In this document: positions 39,568 through 42,785 of the stretch, piece by piece
How positions within the stretch are numbered: position 1 is the stretch's first letter
Layout of the letters: every line of letters begins with the position of its first letter
Origin: Nostocales cyanobacterium LEGE 11386
Lineage (GTDB): Bacteria > Cyanobacteriota > Cyanobacteriia > Cyanobacteriales > Nostocaceae
DNA length: 42,785 nucleotides
Assembly (NCBI GenBank): GCA_015207155.1
Contig: JADEXK010000053.1
Coordinates: 1-42,785, forward strand
Reading direction: 5' to 3'
Position numbers and translations under genes: made by a program
The notes under the pieces: model-generated
What the model saw: only the letters and a program-made list of their open reading frames with translations
Told to the model about the DNA's origin: nothing
Databases searched by the model: none

Positions 39568-41958
39568 ATGTTTGATCCAAATTCCGTAAATCTTGTTTCC
39601 ATTTTTTCCAGGGAAGATTATCAAAGAACTCTGAAAATTTGGAATGAAGCAATTGTTCCACTAGTTGAAGCAATTTCTGAGCGTTTAGAGTACGAGTGGG
39701 ACAAGAGAGCAAAGATAGAAATTGGATATGATACTTATGTCATGAAGCCCAATGAATCAGGGGGATATTCATGGTCAAAGATTGACCCCCTGATTGATAT
39801 CGAATGGGATTTTGATGACGATTTAGAAGAAGTAAACAAAGCCACTACAGAGCCAGTTACATCATCATCTGCCGCTTCCCCATTTTCATCAACTGAAACC
39901 ACGCCTACACCGGGAAATGAAGACGCTTCAGAAGAGTTAACCCAAACCGAAAGTACACCAGATTCACCAAATTCCTCTACAGTCTCTCCTACTCCATCCC
40001 CTCCAGATCATATTGATTTGGAACATTGGCAAGAAATAGTAGAGGGCAGTGCCATTGACCCAGATATTGCCAGCCTCAATTTTAAAAGTCTCCAACACGA
40101 CTCAGTAGAACAAGCAAATGAGGCGTGGGAATACCTGATGTACAGTAACAACATCTCCCGGCGTAATGACGGACGGCTCAGGGATGGAGACTTAAACAGA
40201 TATCAACACCTAGAAAAAGGTGGCTGGTGGTGTAATGCAGGGGTTGATCCTCGCTCATTTCCCAATTTACAACTAGGAGGAAAACCCGATGAGAAACTTT
40301 GGGGATGCTTCAAACCTAACACACCTAGAGAAAGTAGTGATAAACCAGGGAAATTCATCAAATACGAGCATCCTCCAAAAACTGACCTGAGTATCTTTTT
40401 ACTGGATGTGCCTGGCGCGATCGCTGACAAAATTTACGACAAAGCTGGAGTTAATCCAACCGAGAGCGATCGCGCTAGTGGATTTTGGTACTGTGCTTGG
40501 AAACACAATGTACCCATAATTGTGACTGAAGGTGCAAAAAAAGCAGGCAGCTTGTTAAGCCAAGGTCATGCAGCTATAGGATTACCGGGAATTAATGCTG
40601 GCTACCGTAGTCGAGATGAACAGGGGAATCCCATTCAGCCTCAACTGCGTGAAGAATTTGCCATGTTTGCGAATGAAGGTAGAGATATCAAGTTCTGCTT
40701 TGACCACGACATCAAGCCGAAAACCATTCGTAATGTCCACATTGCTTTATTACAAACTGGTAACTTACTTGAGAAAGCTGGGGCAAACGTTAGTGTCATC
40801 GCGCTGCCTGGCCCTGAAAAAGGAGTTGATGATTTTATAGTCAAACAGGGTTCAGTTGCTTTTGAACAGTTATTTAAAGAAGCTCAACCTTTAAAAGAGT
40901 GGCAGAAAAATTACCAACCACCTGATTTAAAATTCACAATCTTGTTGAAAAACGGCGAGGTACTCAAACTTTATGAAAAACAGGCAGACGGGACTGTTAG
41001 TGCCAATCCAGCTAATTTGTCATCAGAAGAAGTTGCTAATTCTATCCCTAAACCTCGCTCATCTCCAGAACCGCAAGAACCTATTAATTCAGAAAATAAC
41101 AGTAGTAAAGAAGAAGCTAGTCCCAATGTTGCACTACCTTTAATTGAAAATAATGATAATTATCATGAATCTCAAAATCAACAATACTGGGCAGCACAAC
41201 AACAAGTGCCAATCTACGCCAAAACTCTTCCTAGACAATTTCTACTGAAGAAAGAAAATCAAGATATTGCATCTACTGCCAAGCAACTACTTGATAAGTA
41301 TGGAGTGGAATTAGATGATAGTAGCTTGGTTTACAAGAGTGATGCTTTTACTGTAAGGAAATTTCGTGATACTTACAGTATCCACCGTGCTGAAGATGAG
41401 CAGAATACCTATTTTGCTCAACCTCTGATGCAATTTGAGATTGATAAACAAGGTAAAATTGCCATTACCAAAGAGCCAGAAAATATGCTGGCAGTAGAAC
41501 GACAAGAATTTTTAAATGTTGCTGCCAAGGAAAATCAACTACCTTCATTTTATGAAGATGCTAAAACACTTAAATCTCATCTAGGTTCTCTTGCTCCTTT
41601 GGGAACTCAAGAAACTATAAAAAAAATACATATATCAGAAATTGGTCAACTGCTTAATAATACTTTAAATACAGCCCAATCTCGTCATCTACAAATAGGA
41701 GCTTACCGAATTAAATCTGAGAATAATCCCCAGACTAGTGATAACTTTATTAAATTGTTTAAAAAAGAAAATAATTTAGATAGAGAAGCTATCAAGATTA
41801 ATTTAACTACAAATGAAGCTCATACATTTAAAATTGGACAGCAAGATATCGAAAACCTCCAACTAATTGCTAAGAGAGTACAGTTAGAATACTCTCAACA
41901 ATCTAGACAACAATTTCGCCAAAGTCGCAAGTCTAAAAATACCGATATCGAATTATAA
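39568..41958 (+). CDS. DUF3854 (Toprim-like) protein, plasmid transfer or replication
   Basis: This 796-residue protein has an N-terminal region (about 1-90) of unknown kind and a Ser/Thr/Pro-rich linker (about 95-150). A domain at about 150-450 contains YQHLEKGGWWCNAGVDP, then PIIVTEGAKKAGSLLSQGHA, DIKFCFDHDIKPKTIRN and LPGPEKGVDDFIV. The E of TEGAKK and the DHD pair match the Toprim-like DUF3854 domain, common in cyanobacterial plasmid replication proteins such as the CyRepA group and in primase-like enzymes. The helicase domain of those is absent. The C-terminal 350 residues are polar and unassigned. I infer a primase- or relaxosome-like role; no relaxase motif (HxH..H, catalytic Tyr cluster) is evident. 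Confidence 0.7.
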   Translation: MFDPNSVNLVSIFSREDYQRTLKIWNEAIVPLVEAISERLEYEWDKRAKIEIGYDTYVMKPNESGGYSWSKIDPLIDIEWDFDDDLEEVNKATTEPVTSSSAASPFSSTETTPTPGNEDASEELTQTESTPDSPNSSTVSPTPSPPDHIDLEHWQEIVEGSAIDPDIASLNFKSLQHDSVEQANEAWEYLMYSNNISRRNDGRLRDGDLNRYQHLEKGGWWCNAGVDPRSFPNLQLGGKPDEKLWGCFKPNTPRESSDKPGKFIKYEHPPKTDLSIFLLDVPGAIADKIYDKAGVNPTESDRASGFWYCAWKHNVPIIVTEGAKKAGSLLSQGHAAIGLPGINAGYRSRDEQGNPIQPQLREEFAMFANEGRDIKFCFDHDIKPKTIRNVHIALLQTGNLLEKAGANVSVIALPGPEKGVDDFIVKQGSVAFEQLFKEAQPLKEWQKNYQPPDLKFTILLKNGEVLKLYEKQADGTVSANPANLSSEEVANSIPKPRSSPEPQEPINSENNSSKEEASPNVALPLIENNDNYHESQNQQYWAAQQQVPIYAKTLPRQFLLKKENQDIASTAKQLLDKYGVELDDSSLVYKSDAFTVRKFRDTYSIHRAEDEQNTYFAQPLMQFEIDKQGKIAITKEPENMLAVERQEFLNVAAKENQLPSFYEDAKTLKSHLGSLAPLGTQETIKKIHISEIGQLLNNTLNTAQSRHLQIGAYRIKSENNPQTSDNFIKLFKKENNLDREAIKINLTTNEAHTFKIGQQDIENLQLIAKRVQLEYSQQSRQQFRQSRKSKNTDIEL

Positions 41959-41977
41959 TTAGTGGGAATCATCTACT

Positions 41978-42688
41978 ATGGAACAAGGTAAATCTTCAAC
42001 ACTGAATAAAATTAAAGAGGTTAATCCTGGGGACATCTCAGATAACATGATGGTAGCCAGGCTTTCTCGTATATTGAGTGAAACGAAAAATGCAGAAAGA
42101 GAGAAAAATAATTTAACAGTTGATTCTCCTGAACGCCAGCAGCAACCACAACAAGAATTAGGAAAGTTATTATTTCAAGGGCAAAATACTGATGAGTACA
42201 AACAGCAACTCAAACAGCAATACCTCTCCCAATATTTAGCTAAATTTGGACTAGAGGAGCAGAAGCCTCAACCTCAGACAAGTGCAGTAATTACTCAGCT
42301 TGAAAAAGTATCTGAACGTCAGAAATTACTTAAAGAATCTGTGCTACAAAAAGAGAAACAGAGTATTTCGTCAATTCTTAAAGACAGATTTAGTAAAGCA
42401 GTTGAATCAGTTAGAGGACAAAATGAGCAGCTAAATAAAGACCAAGAGAAGAAACCATTTATCAGGGCAGTTATGGATGCCATTATCACCAGGGGTAAAA
42501 ATATTGGCAATGGAATCAATACCTATGAAAATGAAGGATATAAAGCTCAACTTCAAGTTCAAAATACTAAACAGATTCTTAGTATAGACCGCAAGAAACT
42601 ACAACCCCAACAACAGAATCCAGCTTTTCAAGCCGAAAAAGAGGGAGCAAATGATTTTGGCTCTCCCAGACTAAATATGTTAAATTAA
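41978..42688 (+). CDS. Coiled-coil protein, unknown, ends in the inverted repeat
   Basis: This is a 236-residue Gln/Lys/Glu-rich protein, 19 bp after the DUF3854 gene. Long helices are predicted by eye: ARLSRILSETKNAEREKNN, YKQQLKQQYLSQYLAKFG, VITQLEKVSERQKLLKESVL. It has no signal or membrane segment and no recognised family. The C-terminal nine residues (SPRLNMLN and the Gly before them) are encoded within the 128-bp terminal inverted repeat. It may act with the upstream Toprim-like protein, as a small accessory protein. That is a guess based on adjacency. Confidence 0.55.
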   Translation: MEQGKSSTLNKIKEVNPGDISDNMMVARLSRILSETKNAEREKNNLTVDSPERQQQPQQELGKLLFQGQNTDEYKQQLKQQYLSQYLAKFGLEEQKPQPQTSAVITQLEKVSERQKLLKESVLQKEKQSISSILKDRFSKAVESVRGQNEQLNKDQEKKPFIRAVMDAIITRGKNIGNGINTYENEGYKAQLQVQNTKQILSIDRKKLQPQQQNPAFQAEKEGANDFGSPRLNMLN

Positions 42689-42785
42689 GAACAAAAATAC
42701 CAATTGAGTAAAATCCTTCTTCTAAAATTATTGAAGTTAGTTAAGCCATAAGCCCTTCTTTTAATGAGCTTAATCTTCTGATTAA
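42658..42785. repeat. Right terminal inverted repeat (128 bp)
   Basis: Exact reverse complement of bases 1-128. It includes the last nine codons and stop of the coiled-coil gene and 97 bp of non-coding sequence. Since a coding end continues smoothly into it, the right copy is more likely to be the original context and the left copy the displaced one. Confidence 0.95.

Noticed and set aside
39568..41958. Relaxase
   Set aside because: No HxH..H metal motif or catalytic tyrosine region could be seen; the recognisable domain is Toprim-like DUF3854.

Overview
The window looks like the accessory or plasmid DNA of a filamentous cyanobacterium (Nostocales-like). It has many HIP1 octamers (GCGATCGC), intergenic repeats built on CAGGAGTCAGAAT, and gene families I associate with Nostoc/Anabaena plasmids. 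It carries two partition systems, a tyrosine recombinase and most of a type IV secretion (T4SS)/conjugation apparatus, so I read it as a conjugative plasmid or integrated plasmid-like element. No rRNA, tRNA or CRISPR array was seen. The first 128 bases are an exact inverted repeat of the last 128 bases. That means either true terminal inverted repeats of a linear element or an assembly boundary at an inverted repeat.

Layout. (1) 1-11.2 kb is a decayed accessory region. Intact small genes (GNAT acetyltransferase, PH-like protein, CPBP protease, SpoIIM-like membrane protein, NmrA-type reductase, class A beta-lactamase lipoprotein, isochorismatase-like hydrolase, SnoaL-like protein) are interspersed with at least seven gene fragments (DUF2917-like, a secreted-protein head, CPBP tail, GPP34 head, SDR tail, azoreductase tail, DUF302 tail, and a sulfatase lacking its catalytic N-terminus). 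A 458-bp transposon-like element with inverted ends and a flanking 6-bp repeat sits at 4052-4509. (2) 11.3-14.0 kb holds a WGR-DUF1963 fusion protein with a downstream membrane protein. (3) 14.4-17.6 kb is a four-gene operon: nucleotidyltransferase-fold protein, tyrosine recombinase, Cys-rich protein, unknown. (4) 17.6-21.4 kb is the maintenance block: an actin-like ParM with a ribbon-helix-helix ParR-like partner and an upstream repeat array (candidate centromere), next to a ParA/ParB pair with two 18-bp palindromes (candidate parS) upstream. (5) 21.5-26.1 kb has a zinc-ribbon protein, a lipoprotein, an AIPR-like protein and an FHA-domain ABC transporter. (6) 26.5-42.7 kb is a one-strand conjugation/T4SS cluster: pilin-like, VirB3-like, VirB4, VirB5/TrbJ-like, VirB6-like, a four-helix-bundle insertion, VirB8-like, VirB10, VirB9-like, a conserved unknown, VirD4 coupling protein, an unknown, a DUF3854/Toprim-like protein and a coiled-coil protein. 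I see no VirB11 and no recognisable relaxase.

How it fits together. The ParAB and ParMR modules would stabilise the replicon and the T4SS genes would transfer it. The VirD4-like protein would feed DNA to a VirB4-powered channel made of the B6/B8/B9/B10-like proteins. Five or more copies of one dispersed repeat family lie between, and even inside the 3' ends of, the T4SS-region genes. All functional calls come from reading motifs by eye; no database search was possible.
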